NCBI RefSeq assembly: GCF_964204645.1
Contig: NC_134027.1
Coordinates: 24,354,485-24,418,484 of the forward strand
Length of the DNA stretch: 64,000 nucleotides
Reading direction: 5' to 3'
Source: Tubulanus polymorphus
Taxonomy: Eukaryota; Nemertea; Palaeonemertea; Tubulaniformes; Tubulanidae
Positions within the stretch are counted from its first letter, which is position 1. The number at the start of each line of letters is the position of its first letter. This document shows, one piece after another, positions 1 to 11,759 of the stretch. The notes beneath the pieces are model-generated. The model was not told where the DNA came from. It searched no databases and saw nothing but the letters and a program-made list of their open reading frames with translations. The position numbers and the translations under genes were made by a program.

Positions 1-3000
1 TCAAGGAAATCAATGCCACGATGACTTTACGAGAGGATAAGACACTAGTCGTGTAGGTTGAGTATACTGTGAATTAACCCTCAACCTGCTATACCCTATT
101 ATGTCTGTCATCAAAAATACATACCCGGTATTGTATTTTTGCTATCATGTAGGTTTAGTATAGTGAATTAACCCTCAACCTGCTATACCCTATTATGTCT
201 GTCATATAGGTTTAGTATACTGAATTAACCCTCGACCTGCTATACACTATTATGTCTGTCATATAGGTTTAGTATACTGAATTAACCCTCGACCTGCTAT
301 ACACTATTATGTCTGTCATATAGGTTTAGTATACTGAATTAACCCTCGACCTGCTATACACTATTCTGTCTGTCATGTAGGTTTAGTATAGTGAATTAAC
401 CCTCAACCTGCTATACCCTATTATGTCTGTCATATAGGTTTAGTATACTGAATTAACCCTCAACCTGCTATACCCTATTATGTCTGTCATATAGGTTTAG
501 TATACTGAATTAACCCTCGACCTGCTATACCCTATTATGTCTGTCATATAGGTTTAGTATACTGAATTAACCCTCGACCTGCTATACACTATTATGTCTG
601 TCATGTAGGTTTAGTATACTGAATTAACCCTCAACCTGCTATACCCTATTATGTCTGTCATGTAGGTTTAGTATAGTGAATTAACCCTCAACCTGCTATA
701 CCCTATTATGTCTGTCATATAGGTTTAGTATAGTGAATTAACCCTCAACCTGCTATACCCTATTATGTCTGTCATATAGGTTTAGTATAGTGAATTAACC
801 CTCAACCTGCTATACCCTATTATGTCTGTCATGTAGGTTTAGTATAGTGAATTAACCCTCGACCTGCTATACACTATTATGTCTGTCATGTAGGTTTAGT
901 ATAGTGAATTAACCCTCAACCTGCTATACCCTATTATGTCTGTCATGTAGGTTTAGTATACTGAATTAACCCTCGACCTGCTATACCCTATTATGTCTGT
1001 CATATAGGTTTAGTATACTGAATTAACCCTCGACCTGCTATACACTATTATGTCTGTCATGTAGGTTTAGTATACTGAATTAACCCTCAACCTGCTATAC
1101 CCTATTATGTCTGTCATGTAGGTTTAGTATAGTGAATTAACCCTCAACCTGCTATACCCTATTATGTCTGTCATATAGGTTTAGTATAGTGAATTAACCC
1201 TCAACCTGCTATACCCTATTATGTCTGTCATGTAGGTTTAGTATAGTGAATTAACCCTCAACCTGCTATACCCTATTATGTCTGTCATGTAGGTTTAGTA
1301 TAGCGAATGAACCCTCAACCTGATAATTATGGATATTTTTTCAGGGATGGTGTTGAAATAGCCGTCGCTTACTTTAGAACTGGATACACGGAAAGTGACT
1401 ACTATTCGGAAGAGGTAAATATCGTATTGACAAAAAGAGATTTAACTCCCATATTAAGATATATTCAAAAATTTGACTAGAAATATTTTAGATTTGACTG
1501 AAACCTGTTGAACAGGTCATCAAGACTCATATGCAGGTTTAATTTATCCATATTCACACAAAATCGGCATTATTTCCCAATTCACGGATAAAGAAAAATT
1601 TACAATTCTCTACAGTTCTGATATGATAGGTGTAGCCCGGCAGTTGAACCTTAAGCGATATTTATGAATTTTTTTCCACAAAAGAAAAACCTTAAAAATT
1701 GATTACGATACTTCCCTGCATTCAGATCGGTGTTAGATCAGATGTAATGTTTTGATTCAAGGAGTGGTCGGTGCGTCTAACGTTGGAACGATCAAAAGCT
1801 ATAAAATGTCCGACGATCCAGTATCAGCTGTCCGGTTGTAAGAAGGTCCAGCAGGAACTGTGTCGCGACGGCGTCATCGAGAAATATATACCGGACGAGA
1901 ACGTGGCTAAACAACTGAGGTTAACATTCGCTCGACAATATTCACTAGATCAGGTAATTACCGTTACACCATTTACTGGTTTTGAGCAAAATGACCCAGT
2001 TCCAGTTGCAGTGTTGTGTGGATTGGTTTGATTTGACACTGGATCCAGTTCCACTGTTGTGTAGGCTTAATTTGACTATGGATCCAGTTCCACTGTTGTG
2101 TAGGCTTAATTTGACTATGGATCCAGTTCCACTGTTGTGTAGGCTTAATTTGACTATGGATCCAGTTCCACTGTTGTGTAGGTTTAATTTGACTATGGAT
2201 CCAGTTCCACTGTTGTGTAGGCTTAATTTGACTATGGATCCAGTTGTTGTGAAGCTTAATTTGACTATGGATCCAGTTCTACAATTGTGGCTGGGTTAAT
2301 TTGACTCTGGATTCAGGTCCGCAGTCTTAAAGGTTAAATTCAACCTCTGGTGTCAGTGTTTTTCGATGAATTCATTTTTTTTCAGGGTCCTGAAGGTGAT
2401 CATGCAATAAGTATGGCATTAAAAGAACCAATGATGTATGTTATGAAACCACAGAGAGAAGGAGGAGGTATGTCTAAATCATGATGCCATCATGATCAAA
2501 TCCCTGCCAGGGAGAGTGTGGTAGAGTCTTCCATGTCATCAGGTTCAAATCCTTGTGAGGAAGGAATGTGGCTGAGCCTCACTTCGCCATCAGCTTCAAA
2601 CCCATGCCTCGGAGGAATGGAGTATAGTCTCACGATGTCATCGGGTTCAATTCCCTGCCGAGAGGAATTTGGTATTCTCACAATTTCATCTAGTATGAAT
2701 CCCTGTGGGGGGGGGGGGCGTGCTATGTGGTCTCTCGATGTTATCAAGTCAAAATCCTTGTAAGGGATGCTATCAGATTCAAATCCTTGAACGACGGGGT
2801 GTGACAGAGGCTAATGCTGATTAAAGAAAAGCCCACAATATGAAGAGTCTTACTTGTCTATCTCAGCTAATACTAATGTGTTTCATATTAATTCTTGCAG
2901 GTAACAACACCTACGGATCTGACATTCCACCGTTGTTAGAACAGATAAAAGACAGCGACGAACGCAAGGCGTATATTCTAATGCAGCGGATATTTCCGTG

Positions 3001-3348
3001 CGAAGGACAGAACTACCTCATTTATCAAGGTGCGCCTGTATCATTGCGCAATACAATATCCGAGCTAGGAATCTATGGAATTTTACTCGGGTGAGAAACA
3101 TGTCTTCCTTCATATTCCGTCTTAAATTGGTCCTGGATGATAAGATAAAAAGTTGTTAGATCGATTATCCATTTAACATTAACTTTTAAACTGATGATGT
3201 TATATGTTTCTGTATTTTCAGTTCACCCGAAGAGGTCATGTTGAATAAATCAGTGGGTCATATGTTACGCACGAAGACCGCCGGTGCTGATGAAGGTGGT
3301 GTTATGGCCGGTGCATCGGTTATAGACAGTCCATTTCTCATAGATTAA
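1..3348 (+). CDS. GSS: Glutathione synthetase, 3' half (5' exons outside window)
   Basis: Eukaryotic glutathione synthetase is a cytosolic ATP-grasp enzyme that joins gamma-glutamylcysteine and glycine. Six exons are in the window: 1-52, 1345-1414, 1762-1953, 2386-2467, 2901-3090 and 3222-3348, all with GT-AG borders and matching phases. They give about 236 C-terminal residues of a family near 470-480. Recognisable family stretches in order are LVVDGVEIAVAYFRTGY, LERSKAIKCPTIQYQLSG, KKVQQEL, the ATP-binding KPQREGGGNN split between exons 4 and 5, ISELGIYGILLG, VGHMLRTK and the glycine-rich DEGGVMAGASV. The stop is at 3346-3348. The protein part looks intact. Three of its introns carry tandem arrays (57-, 39- and about 50-bp units). 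The start codon and N-terminal half lie upstream of the window. Confidence 0.95.
53..1320 (+). repeat. 57-bp minisatellite filling a GSS intron
   Basis: About 22 head-to-tail copies of a 57-bp unit that begins GTAGGTTTAGTATA and contains AATTAACCCTC, CCTGCTATAC and TATGTCTGTCAT. Variants differ mainly at a few positions (gtagg/atagg, tatact/tatagt, ctcgac/ctcaac, tatacc/tataca), and they recur in blocks, suggesting block duplication. The array starts at the exon's own splice donor (GTAGGTTG at 53) and its last copy runs into the acceptor tract ending at 1344, so almost no non-repeat intron sequence is left. Confidence 0.97.
2030..2310 (+). repeat. 39-bp minisatellite in a GSS intron
   Basis: About six to seven copies of a 39-bp unit containing GGATCCAGTTCCACTGTTG, TGTAGGCTTAATTTGACTAT and close variants; the last copies are degenerate. 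Because 39 is a multiple of three the array is open as a 13-residue repeat in one frame, but it lies between a normal donor at 1954 and acceptor at 2385 and is not GSS coding sequence. It is the same repeat family as the larger array at 30410-31165. Confidence 0.93.
2478..2790 (+). repeat. Degenerate ~50-bp tandem modules carrying a tRNA-like B box
   Basis: Five to six diverged modules of about 50 bp, each with a version of ATGCCATCAGGTTCAAATCC followed by a CTGYGAGG-like stretch. The core GGTTCAAATCC matches the RNA polymerase III B-box consensus GGTTCGANTCC. A run of G interrupts the array near 2707. No full tRNA cloverleaf is present. Similar modules occur at 32566-32897 and near 49600, so I read it as a tRNA-derived dispersed repeat expanded in tandem inside the GSS intron. 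Confidence 0.6.
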
Positions 3349-3374
3349 CAACAATTATCTATAAATTTGTTTAC

Positions 3375-3592
3375 ATAAGCTACCATGTACTGTCATTTGC
3401 TAACATGTCCTAGCATGTACTGACATGTGCTAACACGAGCTAGTATGTGCTAACATGAGCTACCATGTACTGGCATGTGCTAGCATGCGCTAAGATGTTA
3501 TGACATGTGCTAACATGAGCTAGCATGTACTAACATGTGCTAACATGTACTGCCATGCGTTAACATAAGCTAGCATGTGCTATATATTCAAA
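3375..3592 (+). repeat. Degenerate ~10-bp tandem repeat in the GSS 3' UTR or flank
   Basis: About twenty imperfect copies of a roughly 10-bp unit of the type CTAACATGTG / CTAGCATGTA begin 30 bases after the GSS stop codon. If the polyadenylation signal at 4089 is used, the array is in the mature 3' UTR. Confidence 0.85.
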
Positions 3593-3719
3593 CTTTAAGT
3601 TTTAAGTTTAAATTTTTTCATGAAACTAGACTAAGCCTGGTGTCTTTTCGAATTATTGTTTCTTTGTCGCTCATAAATTGTTAGTAGGATCACAATTCAA
3701 CATATGGTTTAAGTCGAGT

Positions 3720-3804
3720 CTGGATCCAGTTGCGCAGTTGTGTGGGGTTGAAGTTATGCTAGACCAGTCTCAAACTAAACCCACACCGCTGTCGAACTGG
3801 ATGG
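3720..3804. mobile_element. Short palindromic MITE of the GGATCCAGTT family
   Basis: An imperfect inverted repeat of about 85 bp. The left arm reads GGATCCAGTTGCGCAGTTG then TGTGGGGTTGAA; the right arm ends with AACCCACACCGCTGTCG then AACTGGATGG. It is the compact palindromic form of the sequence seen in tandem at 2030-2310 and 30410-31165. Confidence 0.55.
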
Positions 3805-4088
3805 AGACCCAATCTGTATGATATTATAGATTGTTAAATTATTTCTTTTTATTACAATCAATGTTATCATCATGAACAAAATTTAAGTTAAAATCATGAA
3901 ATCATGATCCTCCCAAATATTGGGGGAACAGTATTGAGGATTAATTCTACCAGTCTTTCTATAAAAGGTACTTTTTACTTAACATTTAGCATAAATCTTT
4001 GTATTTTCAATGGAATAATGTGGTTGATGGTTTGCATGTTTATGAATTGAAATAATGAAACTATTGTTTTATATACTATTTTATTTTG

Positions 4089-4094
4089 AATAAA
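4089..4094 (+). terminator. Candidate GSS polyadenylation signal (AATAAA)
   Basis: First AATAAA downstream of the GSS stop on the same strand, about 740 bases after it, followed by T-rich sequence. Use of this site is inferred, not shown. Confidence 0.4.
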
Positions 4095-6163
4095 GAGTTG
4101 TTTATAGTTTCTATCGTTAGTTCGAAGTTTGTAGCCTCTGATATCGTGCAGTTTTTGATACGTTGTTTGGTTAGTTTGAGAAATAGATTTTTTGAGAACA
4201 ATTTAGCGAGCAGCCCTGACCCCCATATCGCCCTGTTAACTAGTCACCCGGAATACTCTAATAATTTGAAATGCGTTTGAGTAAGGTAAGTAACGACTTG
4301 ACATACAATGGCCACACAATGGGATAAATAGTCCCAGGTTTCAGTTTTTTTGGACACGGACTAAAGAGTAAAACAGGGATGTCCCAGGTTCAATCCTGAT
4401 CTATTGATACCGATTCCAACTTGTTCGGAAGCCGACAAGAGGATTAATAGAGTGCCTGGCGTGTGATGGAGCCAGTTGACGTGATTCCGGATCCGTATGG
4501 TCTGGATGATGCATAGAAGATAAATATATAGCTCAGGGCCGTCCTTCAAGGGGGCATATGTTGCCCTATTGCACCTGCTTCTGCCCTTGAACATCTTACG
4601 ATTATTGTAATATCCAATATAGATTTAATGTAGAATCCTTCACTTGGGACTGATAAGCATTTTGATATAGACCTAACAGAGTTTTTGTTAGGGCTTATAA
4701 AGAAGGATCGTTATATCGGTGCTTAACTCTAACTGTCCGGGTTTCTCTGCCCCCTACAACAACATTTGAATCCTAGGCGCAGCCGTGGTCTATTAGTGCT
4801 GATTCTGTTGCTCGGATGCTGAGTATAGGATGGGTTGATCAGCTTGGTTCTCACTAATATTGGGGTCTCCGATTACAGGTAATTGTATCAGCAGTTTGAC
4901 AACGACTGTCAGACAATTTGATCGAAAATGGAACTACACCCACAGTCGTTTTCAAATAAGTTCAATAATGAACGAGAAATGGTTACGTTGCCTAATAAAC
5001 AATCTTACGAGTTATATGAACAGGTTTTGAATTCACTAGTATTTTCCAATCATTGTCTAGTTTCATTTCGGGGGATTTTTATCAACGTATCCGGGGTCTA
5101 AAGGGTCGTTCGATGCTCTGCCCCCTCTAGCGGATTTTCAGCGAACTCATATCACAATAGACCCTTTGTGCGCACGCGATAGACGTTTTATGTAGAAATA
5201 TGAAGTGAATGAGTGTGCGGGGAATCTGGAAGCATTGGTCAACAAATCAGCGATAACTGGTTTCCTGACTAGGTGCGCTCTCCTAGTTCGAAATGAAGGG
5301 AATTGTCCGCCAACGCACTGGATACGTCATATTTGGCAAAACCAAGATTTTGGACGTTTACTCCGAGCTAGCAACTCGGAATGAAATAGTTTACTCAATC
5401 GAAAGTTTAAATTTAAAATTCACAAAGTATTTTTCTAGGTTTGTTCCGGGTCAGCTCAATCGGAATGTTGGTCAACAGCCAAAACGCGTACTTTCATTTT
5501 GATAAATCTACGAAGTTGTATCTCGCATGGCACATTTTATTTATCTACCGTTAACAGGGATTTAAATGCCACAGTGATTGTGACATTTGTCTGATTAAGA
5601 GGTTCTGGTGTAGCGTTGGTAAGCGTAGATTTTATCGTGAAAATAATCGGTCAGATTTTTCTATTATAGTTTGATTCGCAAACGTGAAAAAATGCTAAAT
5701 GTTAAAATTTATGTGATAAAAATTGTTTAAAAAAGTGAAAATTCGCAAAAATGTGTGAAATTTTACGAAATTTGTTTGTAAGAAATTATGATGTGCTTTT
5801 CTACAGAATGCACTTTCTGATCTACATTAGGATCTAGCACATGCATGCATCTTTTGTGCTCCCCTTCATTCAGGTATATTGTTTTGAAATTTATTCCGTC
5901 AAATTTACAAACCACGACGCCTTCTTGACATCACACGGCGACGGAAGTTTTCTGCTGTTTCTCGCAATGGGGCCTATGAAAGTAGGCCTACTTTGAACAT
6001 TTTGATGTGAAAAAATCTAGATTTTTACGGCGAATATGAATATGCAAGGATTATGTAAAAGAATGTGAAAATTTTCACTACAAGATACCAATCTCACCAC
6101 TTCATAATCATTAGTCTACTCGCTATCTACTTGTATCATTGGTCTGTCATATTTTCAGCGTAG
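4095..6163. other. Intergenic stretch and 5' UTR region with no recognised gene
   Basis: Only short, unrecognisable open frames occur here (the longest about 69 codons at 5293-5502, with no family resemblance). A TTTTCAG acceptor ends at 6158, just before the acetyltransferase ATG, so the end of this stretch probably contains a 5' UTR intron of that gene. Confidence 0.5.
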
Positions 6164-6898
6164 ATGTCGACCTCTGATTTCGAAGTTGTAATACGTCCTT
6201 ATCGGCACGGTTTCGACGACACGGAACGAATAGTTCGAATATTTGACGTGAACTTCCGAATCGGCTACACCGATGGACTGCCACACGCGTTGAAACAGAC
6301 TTATATCCAAGTGACTTTGCTCTGCCTCGCGCTGGTCACTTACGCGCTGACCTCATCACTTATACTGGGGTTAGCTGCACCACTGCTATTCCTCTTCATA
6401 AGAACCTCATACAACTGCTTTCATTTCGGTATCTTTCACAAATATTGTTGCAACGATTTGAAAGATATAGCGTATGTTTACCAAACCGAATCGGATTCGA
6501 ACTTTTTCGTAGCCGAAGTGAACGGTAGAATCGTCGGTTACGTGGCTATCGTTAACGAGGATTGTTTGTACGAAAGATTCGACGAATATTCGAAATACAG
6601 AATCGTTTCCGATGGAAAATCCGATTCCGACGTCGATGTTGTAAAAGTAGCGGAACTGAAGCGAATGGCGGTCGATGTATCGTTTAGAGGTTTATCGATA
6701 GGTCGTAAAATGCTGGATCACTGCGTCAATTTCTGTAAACGAAATAACTATGATCGCATTCACTTGTCCACAGCCACCGAACAGATAGCGGCTCTAAGGT
6801 TGTATTCGAGGTACGGATTTAGACGTGGTTTAGTTGAATATGAGATATTTTATTCTGTTTTTATAGTATGTGTCCAACACATGTGGCTCGACTTATAG
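6164..6898 (+). CDS. NAT8-like GNAT N-acetyltransferase, membrane-anchored
   Basis: A 244-residue single-exon reading frame with the layout of the NAT8/NAT8L family: a short N-terminal segment beginning FEVVIRPYR, a long hydrophobic hairpin at about residues 45-83, then a C-terminal GNAT fold. The fold shows NFFVAEVNGRIVGYVAIV (beta strands 3-4), AELKRMAVDVSFRG and GLSIGRKMLDH (acetyl-CoA pyrophosphate loop, here R-G-L-S-I-G-R), and LSTATEQIAALRLYSRYGF near the end. Family members acetylate amino groups of amino acids, cysteine conjugates or lysines at ER or other membranes; the substrate cannot be told from sequence. The ATG follows an acceptor-like TTTTCAG ending at 6158, so a 5' UTR intron is likely. 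It is tail-to-tail with the speriolin-like gene. Orthology to one vertebrate NAT8 paralogue is not claimed. Confidence 0.85.
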   Translation: MSTSDFEVVIRPYRHGFDDTERIVRIFDVNFRIGYTDGLPHALKQTYIQVTLLCLALVTYALTSSLILGLAAPLLFLFIRTSYNCFHFGIFHKYCCNDLKDIAYVYQTESDSNFFVAEVNGRIVGYVAIVNEDCLYERFDEYSKYRIVSDGKSDSDVDVVKVAELKRMAVDVSFRGLSIGRKMLDHCVNFCKRNNYDRIHLSTATEQIAALRLYSRYGFRRGLVEYEIFYSVFIVCVQHMWLDL

Positions 6899-6966
6899 AA
6901 CTTTGAACTTTGTCATTCAATGGGTGAACACAAATTTCAGGACTTTGCTCATTTTTAATCGATCAA

Positions 6967-6972
6967 AATAAA
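6967..6972 (+). terminator. Polyadenylation signal of the NAT8-like gene
   Basis: AATAAA lies 69 bases after the stop codon, the usual spacing for a short 3' UTR. Confidence 0.6.
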
Positions 6973-7234
6973 AAGTACTTTTGAGTTATTCAACCTCGTT
7001 ATGTTATCAAGCGAATGATTTAAAGTAGAGTCTATTCGTTGGTCGGCCAGTTTTTCGATTCAAATATGCCAAAATATCAATCGAATTTGTTTGACAGTTG
7101 TTTCTATATACTGATTCGGCGGGGACATGACAATATTTCGTTTTCATCCTTCACGAACGCACAAAAACAAATCTTACCGCACAAAAAGAATCTTACCGCG
7201 CAAAAGCAATATTTTAACGTGTAAATTATTTCGT

Positions 7235-7240
7235 TTTATT
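7235..7240 (-). terminator. Polyadenylation signal of the speriolin-like gene
   Basis: TTTATT on the plus strand reads AATAAA on the minus strand, about 150 bases past the stop codon at 7390-7392. Confidence 0.55.
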
Positions 7241-7389
7241 CGTGAACAGAAATATTTCTAATAATGGCAAAATACAAAGAGGAAATAAGTATCAGAAAGT
7301 TCGTGTTTGTTTTGGTAAAATGAGGAAATTCTGCATGTCCAGTGAAGACCAATTGAAGTTAAGTGTGAGATTGGATTCGCGGACGATCA

Positions 7390-10300
7390 TCACCAAATAA
7401 AGATCGGTTTTCCGTCGTCATTCGCCAACAAAACTAAACAATCCAACATAATTTTCAAGTCGTTCAATTCGTTTTCTTTCGCGAGTTCTTGCACCATGGC
7501 GTGAAGAGCCGCCGGGTCTTGCAACATCAAATTCGTGGCTTTGTGCCCGAGAGGATAGTTCAACAAGCCGTATTTGTTGACCATGTTCGTAGCGAAATGT
7601 GGATGGAATTCCATGCGGTAACCGCAATGCTTCAGGATATGGAATATGTACTGGTATCGATAAGACATGGCTAGTTTCGATTTGACGTCCACGGTGCCCG
7701 TCGTTTCGTCCGTAGCTTCCGAGTGAATCATCGACGCGATGTTGTTCAACGTGAAACCGTAAAATCGCCGGCGTCGGCGCTCGTCCGTCTGTTCGCGACC
7801 GTTGAATACGTAATTCAAAATTCGCCGATCCAGCTGGAAGCAAATTTCCCCCAAAAGACGAGCGGATTTCTTGTTGGCGGTGTCTTGGTCATCGTCGCCG
7901 CTGGTCGAGCGTTTGGTGTCGGTGATTTTGTCGTCGCAAACGCATTCAGCTAGAAATCGGTGAGAAAATGAATATTTTGGTGGATCTAATCACAGATTTC
8001 GAATTTTGAAATACCCGAGATGTACCAAATAGATACAAGGGAAAAATGCAATAAATATGTGTCTGGACCTAGTTCCACGCTCGATAGAGGTTCTGAAAGT
8101 GTTTAAATTTGAAGACTGGTCTCGAGTCTTTTTATTGACTACATTGAACTTAGATTGTCCTGACACTTTAATGTTGGCAATGAGCGTTTCAATTGATGAT
8201 TTTTGGGCGTTTCGAAAATTCAGGGCACTAAGTAATGGGTTACGTAGATTTTAGTTAAAAATGTTCAACTCCAAAAATAGTGATAAAACATTCGTGTGAT
8301 ATAACACTGGGTCTAGTTCAACTCGGAATTGCGCGTATTTTACCTGATAATGTCGAGTCGCATTTACATCTTTCGATATATTCAGCCAAAGATTTCTCGT
8401 TTTCGATCGATTGGTTCAGCAATTCCATACTGGTCATTCTTTTCGAGCTACGATCATTTCTTGACGCTGAAGAGATCGTAATTTTCAAGTAAAACCCGTT
8501 ATACACTCAGACGTGGAGAATCGATAATCAGATTTAAGCCTATTCGGTGGTCTCCACTGGAAGTCCGAAGTTTCGTGTCTCTTAAGCCTAACGCACATGA
8601 CCCAGGGAAACAGAGAAACATGGAATCAAACACGTTTGATCTCGGAAACGTTGTTTGCTGAAACCTGTTTCTTGTTTCGGACACGGTACAGGGAAACGCT
8701 CGGGTTTATGTCTCCTGTCTCCGCGTTTCCCTGCGTCATGTGTTTTATTTTAACCATGGATAGGTAAATTGATAGGTAAATTTCGATGTTAATCTTTTGA
8801 ATTTGTAAATAGTTTTATCAAAGATATTTAAAATTCACAATACACTGTTAAATCTCCGACATGACCCTTATATTGATTACGGGATTTTGATAATGATTCG
8901 CTTCAAGTTTAAGAACTATTCGGCTCTACCTACCTGGTTCATGTTGGGAGGAGTTGTCGACATATGTCGGGGGCTCGCTGATTTCTGATCGGTTCACCGG
9001 TGGTACCGTGGCAGGGGGCGCTGGGGTCGATGAAGTTATCGGCTGAAGGTCCGACTCGGACGGGATCTGAGCGCGCGTTGACGGTAGCCAATAATCCCCG
9101 TGTCTGGGACGATTCGCGTCGCGGATAAAACTTCCCGAATCACAACTCATCAAATATTCATCGTCTGCGTCGCCTTCGATGGCCGTACTTTTCTGAATAC
9201 AAACGAAAAAGTATTAACCATATGAATTGCCTGCCTTCAAATCTACACCAAATCCGCTACAGCTATGGCGAACTTCGGTCATCGGACTATCTGCTAATAA
9301 CTAAGCCCGGAAATTAGGCAGCCAGAGAAAAATTCATCCCAATCAGTCGCTTGCCGGTTCAGACTGACTGGAAGATTGTTTGGATGAACCGGAACCGAAT
9401 TTACAATTATGTGCTCCGATTTAAAAAAAACATTCTGTTAACTCGACCGCCGATCACACAACTAGGCTGTACTTCGATTTCCGATTTCAAAATCAAACCC
9501 CCTGTTTCGCTCCCGGCAGGTGTGGTGGGTCTGTAAGGGACACTCAATCAAAAAATCAAACGAAATTTACCAACCAAATTAATAAATAACGGGGACAATC
9601 CCTATTTTAAGATCAAAAAATCTAAGCCCGGAAATAACGGACCACGCAACTGAGCACGGTCTCTGTAGTTCGAACAGTTCTATATGACCGACGCTGTGAA
9701 ATGCGTTAATACCGAACTATATGTTTTGCTACGTCGACACCACTAGTCGACTAACCACGAAATCCAAAGTTCGCCAAAATGGTAGAAATAACCATGAATT
9801 ACCCATCGATGAAACACCGTGTTCGGGTTGGAAGATAGTACATGTACGGTATAAAATCCATAATTTATGAAATTGTTTAGTTAAAATAGTTCGATGATTT
9901 CAAATACTTGACTGACTGTACTTTTCAGAGTTAAAAGACAAATCTCACAGTTAACTTCGAAACAGTGTCAAATATGAATTGTGGGTTTGTTCATTAACTT
10001 CAAAATATATATTGATTCCCGTACAACCCCTGCATTACACCGATATGAAACTAGGATTCTTCACGATCTATGCCGGTAGAGCAATTTGCAATAATTTTTC
10101 TTCATCAGTTAAAAGGAATATTGAAAATCTAATCCCCACGAACTCCATGAATCAATTATAAACGTGTATGTTTCACTGTGAACCCGATCGGGACAAGATG
10201 AAACAAACCTCTTTGACTGTAGCCGGATACCACGCGGCTATTGACCCTCGCCTGCCGTCTGCCGAACGAGTAACGATCGGAATCTCTTCATCGTCTGCCT

Positions 10301-11428
10301 CAGATGCGCCTAAATACGCGTTACTGTCGTCAAACTTGACGTGCTTCGATGAATCGACGCCGTTACGATATTTCTGCGGGCTTTTCGACCGCTCCGCCTC
10401 TGACCACCGGTCGCGGCTAGCCGATCTATCGCGCCGTGACCGGTCGTAGCTCGTATCACGTGATCGGTCGTAACTGGAGGCCGATCTGTCACGTGTCCGG
10501 TCGAAGCTCGTCGATCTGTCACGCGACCGGTCGAAGCTCGTCGATCTATCACGTGACCGGTCGTAGCTGGCTGATCTGCCACTCGATTCGCCATCGATGT
10601 TGTCGTAGCTCGTGGAACGGGTATCGTAACCGGGGCTCAGCGAACGGGATCTGCTGGATTTCCCCGTCTCCGGGATGACCGTTTGGTGGAATTTATTCAA
10701 CGCTTTTTCGCCGAGATAATCATCAGAATCTGCGAAAATAAAAACCGGGGACTCGGGATCAGTTGCACAATGGCCTAGATTACAGACCTTTGTTCTAAAA
10801 TCTAAACAACACAACACTATATTCAATAGAATATTCAATAGAAAAATAAAACTCATTCAGCGGGACCCTCCTAGTATCATCTTTCATATTTTCCATATCA
10901 AGCAAATAGAATCACCTAATGTATCGATGATATCACACTGATGATATTTTCTGAACTGTGTCTGAATATTTTACGTGAAAAAACTTTGAACTTTGAACAT
11001 CATGCGGGGATTCGTCGTCGTCCCCTCCAAGACTTTGTAAAAAAAAAAACGTTTCCTGCTGTATTTACTTGAAAAATATAGATATTGAATCAAGGAGCAA
11101 TAAATATCATATTAATCAAATCTGTCTTCATCGCGGAGTCCGAGATAAAAACAAATTCCTGCTCCGTATTTTTACCTTCGGTTCGCCGTCCATTTTCCAA
11201 CCAGGTCAGAATTTCCGAAATGATAGCGGCCGATTTCAGTTCGGAATTCTCGTTGGATAGCCTCAGTTGTTTTCTGATCAGGTAATTCTGCGCTCTCAGC
11301 CATTCGATCTCGTGTTTAATGCGATCGAGCTCGTGGTCCAGGGCGTCCCGCGGGTGGGCCTGAACTCCCGTCGATCTCAGGTCATCGGTAAGCAACGTAT
11401 CGACGCTTTCGATAGAGTTCGGTTCCAT
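7390..11428 (-). CDS. Speriolin-like protein (SPATC1/SPATC1L family) with an RS-repeat region
   Basis: Four exons on the minus strand, 11428-11176, 10729-10209, 9192-8934 and 7949-7390, with consistent phases, give about 530 residues. Speriolins are centrosome-linked proteins best known from male germ cells. Exon 1 holds the N-terminal helix, rich in charged and leucine residues (EIEWLRAQNYLIRKQL, then NENSELKSA), as in the family's coiled coil. The last exon holds the C-terminal speriolin domain at about residues 378-530 (GEICFQLDRRILNYVF, YGFTLNNI, CGYRMEFHPHF, LNYPLG, DGKPIFIW). Between them, exon 2 encodes about ninety residues of SR/RD/FDR repeats, and exon 3 a disordered acidic and proline-rich segment. 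The RS-rich stretch is unusual for the family as I know it. The ATG at 11428 gives the conserved N terminus; no upstream coding exon was seen. The family assignment is strong; the germline role is by analogy. Confidence 0.85.
10425..10620 (-). repeat. Coding ~30-bp minisatellite (RS/RD decapeptide repeat)
   Basis: Within exon 2 of the speriolin-like gene a unit of about 30 bp (plus-strand core CGGTCGAAGCTCGTCGATCT) recurs about five times, encoding variants of DRSTSFDRSR. The unit keeps the reading frame, so copy number can change without frameshift. Confidence 0.8.
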
Positions 11429-11759
11429 TTTTCAAAAAAAGCGGAATCGATAGCCTTAGGCAGGAAAAACGAATCAAACTGTCCTAATTTGGCCTTGAAT
11501 ATCTGCTGGCTTTTGTTTTTCCGCAGCTTACATATCCTTAATTTGTCCCAACGAGAAAAGAAACCAGAAAATGGTTACGTATGAAGTCGTTTCTATGGGT
11601 GATCTTTCAATAGCAACTTGTTGTCAAGGTTCCATTCGATCAATACGCTCGTCAATGGTTACCATAGATATTCTAAATAGAGTCCACCTCGGCGGTAACT
11701 TTTCATTTGCAATTCATTCTATCAGAACTTTGCTCTAAATACAGCATCATATACAGATT

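Noticed and set aside
1-1320. The 57-bp array as a CRISPR-like repeat
   Set aside because: Units are contiguous without spacers, lie within a eukaryotic intron and vary by point changes.
1982-2299. A 105-codon frame beginning MSKMTQFQLQ
   Set aside because: It is the 39-bp repeat inside a GSS intron with good splice sites on both sides.
7418-7843. A 141-codon minus-strand frame overlapping the speriolin-like last exon
   Set aside because: It is a shifted frame of a conserved exon; the family domain is in the other frame.
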